Positions 54,676-64,000 of a DNA stretch of 64,000 nt are shown in pieces; the first letter of the stretch is position 1, and every line of letters begins with the position of its first letter. Location: the NCBI RefSeq assembly GCF_003086295.3, contig NC_092050.1:155998699-156062698 (forward strand), read 5' to 3'. The notes under the pieces are model-generated. The model was not told the DNA's origin. It made no database searches and saw nothing but the letters and a program-made list of their open reading frames with translations. Both the position numbers and the translations under genes were made by a program. Source of the DNA: Arachis hypogaea (Eukaryota; Streptophyta; Magnoliopsida; Fabales; Fabaceae).

Positions 54676-56414
54676 ATTACTAGCGGCTCAACAGGCACGA
54701 TCAGCCGCTTTTCTATTATTTTTTAAGAAATTATTTTTATTTTTTGTTAATATATTATTTATTTTTAAATTTTATTAAATAAGTATTTTTTATTATTTTA
54801 ATATTAACGTGGCTTTATTTATATTATATTTTGTTAAAATTAAAATTATTATAAAAAATCTTTAAAATGTTAAATTATAAAAGCACACAATAAAAAAAAA
54901 TATATATATATATATATATTAATATATTATCAGAAAAAACATAGTTCAACAAATAATGATAATAATATTATCCTGATTCAAAAAGATTATATATAAACTA
55001 AAATATATATTAGTTATTTACAAAAGATTATTTTTATTTAAATTTCATAGATATTTATATTTGTCTTCATATTTTTTAAGTGATAGGCCAAAATATGGAT
55101 CTAAATCTAAAGAGGCCTTCATTTTTTTATAAATAATATAAAAAATCAGAAGAAATAAAAATGCTTATTTTTTTCATTTTTAAATATCAAACTATAAGAA
55201 TAATTAATAAACAAAATAGAAGAATATAAAAATTATGTACCTGAGAAAAATTTTCGTAATTCATCATATATCTTCTTATCAATAACTTTGAGTCTTGAAA
55301 AACTGTTAGATTTATTGACCATAAAAATAACTATTTAAATGCTTCAAGATTATTCAATTAAATTGATTCCTTATTATAGTGATGAATTCAATTAATTATA
55401 GATTTGATAAAATAATTTAAAAATTAAAAATAAAAAATATTTAAAAATAAATATAAAAATTTTATAAATTATTTAACTTTTATGACGTTAAAATTTAAAA
55501 ATTTAAATTAAATAAGATATTAAAAAAATTATTATGTTGTTATTATGTGTAATAAAATCAAGATAAATATTTATAAAGTAATTATTTATAAATATTATAA
55601 AATTTATTTATTTATTTTTTTAACAATGTTTAATTTGAAGCAAAGATAAAAATTTATATTCAAAGTATTTTTTGAATTTTATATTCATAATTTTAATAAA
55701 TAAAAAAATTTTATTTTTAAATTTTATTTTTAATTTATTAAATTATCTTTAATTTTATTACTTTTTAAATTATTAATTTATATTTTTATTATATCTTCTT
55801 ATTATATCACACACTATTATTTTCTCTTACTATTATTTTCTATCACACACTATTATTGCCTTGTTCTCCTTCTCATTTTCTTCTTCTCCTCCCACCTTCT
55901 CTTCACCCGATCGTAATTAATGGTCATCAAGTACCATTATTGCAACTTTTAATCTTGTCTATCACTTTGATCTATAATCATTTATTGTGTTAACTTTTAT
56001 GAGTCATTGAAGTGTTGTTAAAAGAATTGATTTTTGTGTCTTTTGAATATCTAGATGTATAAAAATAATAGTTTTTTCTTGATGTGCATTTTAAGTTGTC
56101 TTATTATTCTATTAAAAAAGATGTACGACATAAAACATTCAAAATTTTTGCTCAAATTATCAAAATTTGATGTCAATAATCCATAAAATAATATCAAAAT
56201 ATATTTTTTTAACTAATTTAATAAAAATAGTACATTATTGTAAATTTTTAACTAATAATTATAAATTTAAGTTGCAATTTAATATAGGCCCTTAGAATAA
56301 AAGACTGTTATTGTTTCTTATATTTGACTACTTTTATATAAGTTGTACGTTTATTTTATTGGGTAAATTAATTAAATTATATTTTATTATTTTATTTTGC
56401 ATGTTTTGAAATAA
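54676..56414. repeat. Unit 2 of the 2.06-kb-spaced direct duplication
   Basis: Collinear with 52621-54448, diverged by small indels and substitutions. It contains an extra (TA)n run at 54901-54920 and an extra stretch near 56120-56240, and has no MITE. The spacer 54449-54675 is AT-rich with a (TTA)n run at its end. Confidence 0.85.
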
Positions 56415-58494
56415 TGCGATCCTACTATAAGAATGACATTAATTTTCATAATCTAATATGAACCTTCTTATTATTTTTTTTGTCACTTAAATATTATCTA
56501 TAAAAAAATAATTGCTTAAAGTGAAACACTGTAAAAAGAGAGACATTTTTTTAAATTTAGAGTTTTAATTTATTTTTTAATCATCACTTGATATAATTCA
56601 AATTTAATATGTTAAAAAATTCTCTCTGTCTCTCACTCACTCATATTCTTAACTTCTTCTATAATCAATTTTTTAAATTATCTAATGCATAAAATGTTAC
56701 ATCTTTACATTTATCTTGAAAGTTAAAAGTTAAAAGTAAATGATATTAGTATTTTTAACAAAACTAAAATAAAAAGATAGAAGGTTCTTGATATGTTCTT
56801 TTGTACCAGAATATTACACTTTATTATATTATTATTTTATCTTTGTACCACAGAACAAAAAGTAAAATTTTATATCTTCTTATTTTTATTTATTTTACTT
56901 TATTTTTATTACATTTTATTATATTATTATATCATCTTTGTACCACATAACAAAAAGTACAATTCTATATCTTCTTGTTACTTATTTTACTGTGTTTTGG
57001 CTATCTAAATTAGGCTGTATAATATCGTAAAAGTTGAAACGTTAAAAAATATATAATAGAAAATTTAGATGTTTATTGTGTTATCAGGTTATTTAAAAAA
57101 ATTAATTAATAAATATTTTTATCCTACCACATCTTCAATGTTATATGTTATCTAATATTCAGTAAAAAAATAATATTAATCAACATAGAATTGATTAAAA
57201 ATTCAAAAAAGGATTAGCAAAATATCCATGAGAATTTTTTTATTTTATCATTGATAGGTACAGATTTTTTTGCGTCTTTTATATGCCAATCAAATAATTA
57301 ATAACATATGTCAAATGAATAATATTAAATTAATAAATTTTTTTACAATATAAGTTATTTATTTTAATTTAATTATAAACGAATTTGCATGTACTTGAAT
57401 ATCAGTACTCTACATCATTAATTGTTTAGGAAATAAATATATCAATATTTTAACAAATCATTGGTAGGTGCAATTTTTTTTTTTTTGCGTCTTTTCTATG
57501 TTAATCAAATAAGAATTTAATTTTCATGTTCTATTAGTGTAAAATAGTTTCACGTGCATCTTATTACGCAACACTATCAAAATTAAACTCATCAAATAAT
57601 CAAGGTTATATACCAAACAATATTGTAGAATACAAAATCATTAAATTTTTTGTTATATAATTTATTTAATTTAATTTAAGAATAATTATTTATATACTCA
57701 AATTTTAATTACAATACTTTACATAATCGATAATTTAAAAAAAATCAAAAAATAATATCATTCAATACAAAATTTTAAAAAATGAGATTTAACTAAAAAG
57801 TAATAATTTGTAATTGTAGTGAATGGAGGCCATACAATCACGATGTTGAAAGAAGGAGAAGGATGGCAATAGTAAAAATACAAAAAAGTAGAGAAAAAGC
57901 ACTACGAATCCAATAATGAGATAAAAAAAATTAATAACAGAAGAATGAGATCAAACTCTTGGTATAAAGTACTCACATAAAGAATGTACCCAAAACAAAA
58001 TGATAAGATCTATACAAAAATTATTTATCACTGCTAATTATTCTTTTCCTCCTTTCATACATGGCATCAAAAATCAACATTTAGCATCGTGGTTATTTAG
58101 TTTAGAAAACCACAAAAACTCATCCAAATAATTGTTATATACAGAGAAGCACATTCAGAATGGAGAACATAATTAAGAAAAATTAAAAAGGATAAATTAT
58201 TGAAATGAAGAATTGAAGAAGAGGTTACGCGTTTTTACGGTTATTAGTGAAAACACAGAATGAAAATGAGATAGAAGAATATGTGTTATTGTTAACCGTG
58301 GAAGTTTTTTATTTAAAGTAATTAGGCATGCATGTACGGAGAACTTCTATAATTAAGGGCAATATTGGAATGTAAAGTTGGACACCAAAAACTCAATATT
58401 GGCATTATATATTGTTATAGATTTTAATTTAATTATGAACAAATTTGCATGTACTTGAATATCAGTACTCTACATCATTAATTGTTTAGGAAAT
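56415..58494. other. AT-rich intergenic DNA with local duplications
   Basis: A ~60-bp stretch (GCATGTACTTGAATATCAGT...GTTTAGGAAAT) occurs at 57379-57436 and again at 58447-58494, where the second copy ends exactly at the LINE boundary. TTTTTTGCGTCTTTT(A/C)TAT occurs at 57268 and 57483. No gene seen. Confidence 0.6.
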
Positions 58495-59116
58495 CACGGG
58501 CCACCAAGCATGACCTTCTCAGTTCTCACGATCTTCACATGTATCGAATTTTACCATGAAGTACCCAAACCCCACATCAAGCAGATCAAAGCCATATTTG
58601 ATGCGCCAAACCATCCGAAGCTTATGTGAAAGAGCTGTGTAACTATAATTTTTATCAAGAACCTTGATCACTAAAGCTTCTCGGCTCTGCCAAACAAAGC
58701 TTGGCTTCTTCAGTGAAGTTTACACATGGAGGTTGGGAATCGCCCTGCTTGCCCACCACCGTAGCTATACTATCCCCAGATAGAGATCCTGCAAGTGCAA
58801 ACGCCTTCGATTTCTCTGGACCAATGACTTTATCTCTAAAGGAGATCTTTATAGGATTTGAAAAACTCTCTCGTGAAAAACCCTCCTTGGCACCAGATGC
58901 ACCCCCACCCACACTCTCCCCCTTATCTCTTCCGACGGCATAGCCGCCATCCTCATTGTGTTTCGCCCTCAAACACTCGTTCCCGCTCTCTCTTTCTCTC
59001 ATTCTCTCTGAGTACGGAGGTACGTACTCTTTCTCTGCTAGGGTTTTTAGAAATATTAGTTTACAAATATAGATTTTGTAGAACCGTGGGATATAGATTT
59101 TTGACCATGTGAGCAA
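58495..59116 (-). pseudogene. LINE ORF1, N-terminal half (inverted part)
   Basis: Minus-strand frame from an ATG at about 59005 (MRERESGNECLRAKH), preceded by likely 5' UTR. It contains ISFRDKVIGPEKSKAFALAG and EEAKLCLAEP. Beyond a frameshift near 58655 it continues with NYSYTALSHKLRMVWRIKYG and LDVGFGYFMVKFDTCEDREN, the DUF4283 domain of plant LINE/zinc-knuckle proteins. An 8-bp insertion near 58523-58530 shifts the frame before LGGP. The segment ends at 58495 within the conserved GGPW motif. Confidence 0.85.
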
Positions 59117-60148
59117 TCCTTCGGGTCTACGCTTGTATGGGTTCAGATTTCGGGGCTCCCAATCTGGTGCTATCAGGAACAGGCCATGATGCGTATTGCT
59201 TCTGCAATAGGAGTTCCCATCAAAGTGGACTTAGCCACTAAGTTGGCTGAGAGAGGACGATATGCCAGAGTATGTGTTCAAATAAATTTAGGACTGCCAG
59301 TGATCAAGCATATCATTGTGGAAGGCGTAACTCATGTAGTGGAGTATGAAAGTTTAAATTTAATTTGTAACTCTTGTGCACATTATGGTCACGATGTGGC
59401 ACAGTGCTTGGGTAGAGACTCTAGGGAAGGAAAGAGTGCTGATTCCGATGTCACCAAGCCACGGGACGGTACAAAAGTAGTGCCACATCCTGAGACCAAA
59501 ATTCACAATTCAAATGAAGTAGAACCTAATGTGGTAGGTGGCGTTACTGGCGAGAATCCTGCATCGAATTTGCAAGAGGATTTGGAGGCTAATAATTTGG
59601 AAGGAAATAATGTTGAGGAGGCTTGCATGCATGATGAACCAGGCTGGGAGCAAGTTGTGAGGAAAGGTAAAACCAAGTTGGGTCAGAAGCAATCTAACAA
59701 GGTCCAAAGAGGCATTCAATCCAGAACCGATTTGGGTAGAGTAATCAGGCCCACCATTCACTTCTCTCACACGAATGGATCCAGCTCCTATCGCGCTAGG
59801 GTCGGGTCACGAGTCAAGGTCGGACACAGCGCTTCCCGTGTTGGTGAGACGTTGATCTCCTCAACCCGACACACCCCAGTGCCTTGCGGGTCCTCTCTCC
59901 GGAAACGACCAAGGCCAGGGTCCCTACAGAGCTCGCCAGTTGAGAAGAATGGAGGCACGGTGGTGGAAGCATCATCATGCCTTCCTGCAACTGTGAAGGA
60001 GGGTATTACCGTGGCGGTTCCATTGGAGAAGGAAGGCGCATTGCCGGCTGTTACTGCGTTGGTAGGCGGGATTAAGGAGATATTCCATGGAGATCCGGCA
60101 AACTTGAAGGTCACGGGAGTCACTTCCGCTGGGCAAGCCTCGGTTTGA
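59117..60148 (+). pseudogene. LINE ORF1, C-terminal half with CCHC knuckle
   Basis: The frame is open from the junction (TLVWVQISGLPIWCYQEQAM at about 59134) and the longest ATG ORF begins at 59186. It contains IGVPIKVDLATKLAERGRYA, the second part of DUF4283. The zinc knuckle CNSCAHYGHDVAQC is at residues 61-74 counted from 59186, with a low-complexity, Ser/Arg-rich tail to TGA at 60146-60148. About 30-35 residues expected between GGPW and TLVWVQ are missing across the inversion junction. ORF1 proteins bind LINE RNA. Confidence 0.85.
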
Positions 60149-60199
60149 GGTTGGTGAAGCACTTTGATTTCCTTGTTTTACATTTTTATATTTTATATT

Positions 60200-63100
60200 A
60201 TGGATAGTTTAAATATAATAGCTTGGAATATTAGGGGTGCTTCTAATAAGTTAGCCCGGGTGAATTGTAAAGAGCTGGTTAGGAAATTCAAACCTGTAAT
60301 TTTTATTGTGGTTGAAACTCACTGTCCTTTTTAACACTTGAAACTGTTCTGGGAAAGACTTGGTTATCACCCTATTGGTATAGTGGAGGCGTCAGGACAT
60401 AAGGGGGGTATCTGGTTCCTTTTTGCAATACAGGGTGTTCACTGCAAATGGGTTGATGCTTTCGATCAGTGTGTTACAGTTGAGGTTCAGGTAAATAATG
60501 TGATTTGGAGGTGCAGTGGTATCTATGATAGTCCTCAATTTAATACCAGAGTTCTGCTATGGGATTATCTTGTTACTCAGTCTTCGTCTTTCTGCGGGCC
60601 ATGGATTGTTCTTGGTGATTTTAATGAAGTACTATTCTCTCATGAATCTAAGGGTTGCCTCTTCTCAAGTCGTCATGCAGATCGGCTTGCTGCCTCTCTA
60701 GGGGATAGTAATCTATTTGACTTGAAGACTATTGGAAGACAGTTTTCTTGGTACAGAAGGGTTAAAAATGATGTTGAGGTGGCAAAAAAACTTGACCGGG
60801 TTTGTATCAATAGTGGCTGGCTATCTCTCTTTTCAGAGGCTTACGCAGAAATTTTAAATAGGCTTCAGTCTGATCATTGTCCTATCCTAGTACGCTGTAC
60901 AGGTCGTCCCCAACCGAAAAGAATAGACCTTTTTGGTTTATTGCAGCTTGGGCAACTCATCTGAGGTACAGAGATATTGTGAACCAATCATGGCAGGCTG
61001 GCTACAGAGAGATGCATGGCAAGCTTTCAGAAGTGCAGAAGAACTCTTTGGAGTTTAATTCTAAAGTGTTCGGCAACATTTTCTTTAGAAAATGCAAATT
61101 GGAGAGACAGATTAATTTCCTTCAGAAGCGACTTGAAGTAATGGAAGATTTGTCTATGCGGCAAAAAGAAAAACAGCTGATTGAGGAATTTAATAACACG
61201 CTTGTGCAGGAGGAACTTCTATGGTTTCAAAAATCCAGAGAGCAGTGGGTAAAATTTGGGGATAGAAATACCAAGTTCTTTCATGTCCAGACTCTTGTGC
61301 GGAGAAAGCATAATAAGATTCATGGTCTCTTTCTTCAAGATGGGGGTATGGGAAACGGACCCGGATGTCCTTAGAAGGGAAGCAGAATCCTTCTATAAAC
61401 GCCTATTCTGCCAGTCGGAGGATGTAGACTTAGGTTATCTTGGTGATGTTCCGCTGCCTTCCCTGAATGATGAAGCCTGTTGTAGCCTCACAGCGCCAGT
61501 TACTCTGGAAGAAGTTAAGTCGGCTGTTTTCAGTATGCATTCTTTTAAGGCGCCGGGCCCTGATGGGTTTCAGGCTTTCTTCTTTAAAGAATACTGGAAG
61601 ATTGTTGGTTTTGAGTTTGGACTATGGTTCGTCATACGTTCTCTGGTTTGGATATGGATCCAAGGATGATGGAAACTCTTGTAGTTCTTATTCCAAAGGT
61701 AGAAAACCCGGTTTCCATGAAGGATTTCCGACCAATTAGTCTCTGTAATGTGGTTTACAAAGTTATAACGAAGGTTCTGGTCAATAGACTTCGTCCCCAT
61801 CTCAAAGAGATTATTGGGCCCCTTCAAGGAGGGTTTATCCCGGGGAGAGGAACCCCAGACAACATCATTGTAGCACAAGAGGTTCTCCATTTCATGAAGA
61901 AGACAAAGTCAAAGAAAGGCACCCTGGCCTTTAAGATTGATTTGGAGAAAGCGTACGATAGAGTGGATTGGGGATTTCTGAAACAAACCATGGTGAGTTT
62001 TGGCTTTCCTCCTCCGACAGTCAATCTGATTATGCGTTGTGTCACTGCTTCCTCACCGTCTATCCTCTGGAATGGGGATAGATTAAATAGATTTACTCCG
62101 AGCAGGGGTCTTAGGCAATGAGATCCTATATCACCGTATCTGTTTGTGTTGTGTATGGAGAGATTGTCCTGTTCTATTAATCAGCAAGTTGATAAGGGCT
62201 TGTGGAAGCCGGTTGCGGTTTCTAAAGGGGGTCCAGGAATTTCTCATTTGATGTTTGCCGATGATTTGCTTCTTTTCTGTAAAGCTGAAAAACAGCAAGT
62301 TCAAACTGTAATGGTAGCTTTGGAAAATTTCTGCAGAGCCTCTGGGATGAAGGTTAATGTGGAAAAATCTAAAGCGCTATGCTCCAGGAATGTTTCAGCG
62401 ACAAGAAAAGAGATTTTCACTGGAGTCTCCTCCATCAGATTCGTCCAGAACTTGGGCAAGTATTTAGGGGTGAACCTTAATCACTCTCGGGTGACACGCG
62501 TAACTTTCAACGATGTTTTGGACAAGATTCGGGGAAGGCTAGCCGGCTGAAAAGGGAGATTGCTTAATAAGGCAGGCAGACTCTGTTTGCTCAACTCGGT
62601 AGTGACTGCGATTCCTACTTATCGCATGCAAGTATCTCTCTTCCCTAAAGGGGTAACTAATAAGATAGAATCCATGATGCGAAACTTTCTATGGAAGGGT
62701 CAAGCTGATGGTAGAGGCCTGAATCTAGTTAACTGGAAAGTGTTGGTCACTCCTAAGAAGTTTGGAGGTCTGGGAATTAGAGATCCTTTTTGTGCCAATA
62801 TTGCTCTTCTTGGAAAACTAGTTTGGCAACTTTTTCACCATCCCGACAAGCTATGGGTTCAACTGTTGACGGAGAAATACCATTCTTCTAAGGATGATTG
62901 TTTTAGTCGGTCTCGAGGAAGGGGATCTTATGTTTGGAAGAGTATATGTCGAGCTTGGGATATCCTGAAGGAAGGTTTTAGTTGGTGCATTGGGGATTTG
63001 GAACAAAACTTTTGGTTTTCTAAATGGAGAAGAGAGGGGCGACTGTGTCAGGAGATGGATTATGTTCACATTTCTGATTCGGATCTCAGGATCTTGGACC

Positions 63101-64000
63101 TTTGGTCATCTGGACAGTGGAACCTTGAGAATATCTATTCTCCTCTGAATCAGTCTCTGCAGAGCAACGTTAATTCTTACAACCCAGATGTTCAAGCTGG
63201 TTCAGAGGTCGGTTGGTGTTGGACTGGTGCAGCCTCAAAGGTTTATGATGCTCATAGTGGTTATTTGTAGCTCAGTAAGAAGATGTTTAGTTGGGAGGAT
63301 AGGGGTAATTGGCTTTGGCTTTGGTGTCAACATGTTCCGGAAAAGCACAAATTATTGGCCTGGCTATGTCTTCGGGAGGCTCTTCCTACTGCTGCATTTC
63401 ATTTTAGGAGGGGCATTTCGCACACGGATAGCTGTCCACGATGTTTCTCAGGTCAGGAATCGGTTTTACATTGTATTCGGGATTGTCCAAAAGCCCAACT
63501 TGTTTGGCAAGCTTTAGGGATCTCCGATCAACCAGTAGATTTGATGAGTTGGTTCTTACATAATAGCAAACAGCGCCCCTTTAGATTCTTTTCTGGTCTC
63601 TGGTGGATTTGGTGTTCGAGAAATAACGAGATCTTTCATCCTCACGAGCATTGGACCACAGACAAGGTGATTGGTATGGCTTTGTCCTTAGAAAAGGAGC
63701 TCCGAAATATTTTTGAGTTGCAATGACTATCTATCCTCTCAACTATTAGTGGCTCTTGGATTTCCCCCTCAGTGGGTATCTTTAAGATTAATTGTGATGC
63801 TAACTATCCTGGCAGTGGTGCTCGAGTTGGTTTTGCTTGTGTTAGCAGAGATTGGAAGGGAAGGTGGCAACGAGGCTGTCTGGGAACAATTGAGAGTCGT
63901 AGCATTTTGCAAGGAGAGTTGTTTGCTATTTGGAGAGGCTTTCTTTTAGCATGGGACTCGGGACAAAGAGACATTATATGTGAGATAGACTGTGTGGAGG
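60200..64000 (+). pseudogene. LINE ORF2: endonuclease, reverse transcriptase, zf-RVT, RNase H (3'-truncated by window)
   Basis: ATG at 60200 (MDSLNIIAWNIRGA). APE endonuclease motifs: WNIRGA, ETH, GDFNEV and SDHCPI. RT motifs: FKAPGPDGF, LVVLIPKVENP, FRPISLCNVVYKVITKVLVN, GGFIPGRG, FKIDLEKAYDRVDW and LMFADDLLLF, with catalytic FADD intact. Then zf-RVT (SWEDRGNWLWLWCQHVPEKH, CPRCFSGQESVLHCIRDC) and an RNase H/RVT_3 domain from about 63752 (GIFKINCDANYPGSGARVGF, LQGELFAIWRGF), open to the window end. Stops: TAA 60332, TGA 62119, TGA 62548, TAG 63268. Frameshifts: about 60910-60930, 61360, 61630 and 63720. It cannot produce a full enzyme. Confidence 0.9.

Larger units (their letters stand above)
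58495..64000 (+). mobile_element. L1-type LINE with inverted 5' segment, running off the window
   Basis: 58495-~59116 carries the 5' part of ORF1 on the minus strand. From ~59117 the rest of ORF1 and ORF2 read on the plus strand to the window end. This is the structure made by twin priming. ORF2 has endonuclease, reverse transcriptase, zf-RVT and RNase H regions but many stops and frameshifts. The 3' end, poly-A and right target duplication lie outside the window. Confidence 0.9.

Noticed and set aside
54676..54710. AGCGGCT...AGCCGCT hairpin followed (minus strand) by CTAGT, possible Helitron 3' end
   Set aside because: The CTAG overlaps the stem instead of following it by several bases, and no TC 5' end was found at the other border.
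59510..60162. Minus-strand ORFs opposite LINE ORF1
   Set aside because: Shadows of the low-complexity ORF1 tail; no family pattern.

Overview
The window looks like nuclear DNA of a flowering plant, most likely a legume and possibly Arachis (inference from repeat content, not proven). It is AT-rich, has intron-containing genes with GT-AG borders, and is dense in plant transposable elements of almost every class. No CRISPR array, operon, rRNA gene or intact tRNA gene is visible.

Layout. 1-1.46 kb: tail of a Ty3/gypsy (Tat-like) element on the minus strand, with an antisense ORF on the plus strand. 1.46-3 kb and 14.35-15.4 kb: two members of a non-autonomous DNA-element family rich in TTC runs and short TTTGGGTGTATTTCTGTAAT-type repeats. 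5.09-12.80 kb: a complete, very young, non-autonomous Ty1/copia Sirevirus with two almost identical 1.5-kb LTRs, PBS, gag, a protease stub, an env-like ORF and five polypurine tracts; integrase, RT and RNase H are deleted. It landed inside the target-site duplication of a small hAT element (12.81-13.64 kb).

Host genes. 17.69-23.91 kb: five-exon DUF789 gene with an apparent 1-bp frameshift. 26.35-27.14 kb: two-exon secreted RNase T2 gene lacking one usual disulfide and with an altered second catalytic motif. 33.2-37.0 kb: decayed gene for a PH/SMP (TEX2-like, DUF2404) lipid-transfer protein. 47.8-49.0 kb: intact F-box/FBA gene, with a broken copy at 30.9-32.1 kb and a more decayed trace at 24.6-25.0 kb; each sits beside a PPR fragment, so a PPR plus F-box block was duplicated on both sides of the RNase gene. 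Two fragments of a coiled-coil protein gene (44.6-45.2 and 51.3-51.9 kb) belong to the same duplicated neighbourhood.

Transposons in the right half. 37.77-44.22 kb: a 6.45-kb Mutator-like element with 175-bp terminal inverted repeats, a five-exon MuDR-type transposase on the minus strand (a GT-to-AT splice-donor change, a frameshift and an in-frame stop) and a GRF zinc-finger gene on the plus strand. 45.29-47.14 kb: a solo LTR that split the PPR pseudogene. Also two SINEs, two Mutator-type MITEs with perfect 9-bp duplications, and a 2.06-kb direct duplication of AT-rich DNA in which one copy carries a MITE and the other shows the empty site. 58.5-64 kb: an L1-type LINE with an inverted 5' segment (twin-priming signature), running off the window end.

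The strongest leads are the Sirevirus (palindromic TTGCATCGATGCAA arrays both in the LTR upstream of the TATA box and again upstream of the env-like ORF), the MULE that carries a GRF zinc-finger gene, and the RNase T2 gene embedded among F-box copies, which resembles an S-locus layout but has features arguing against that function.
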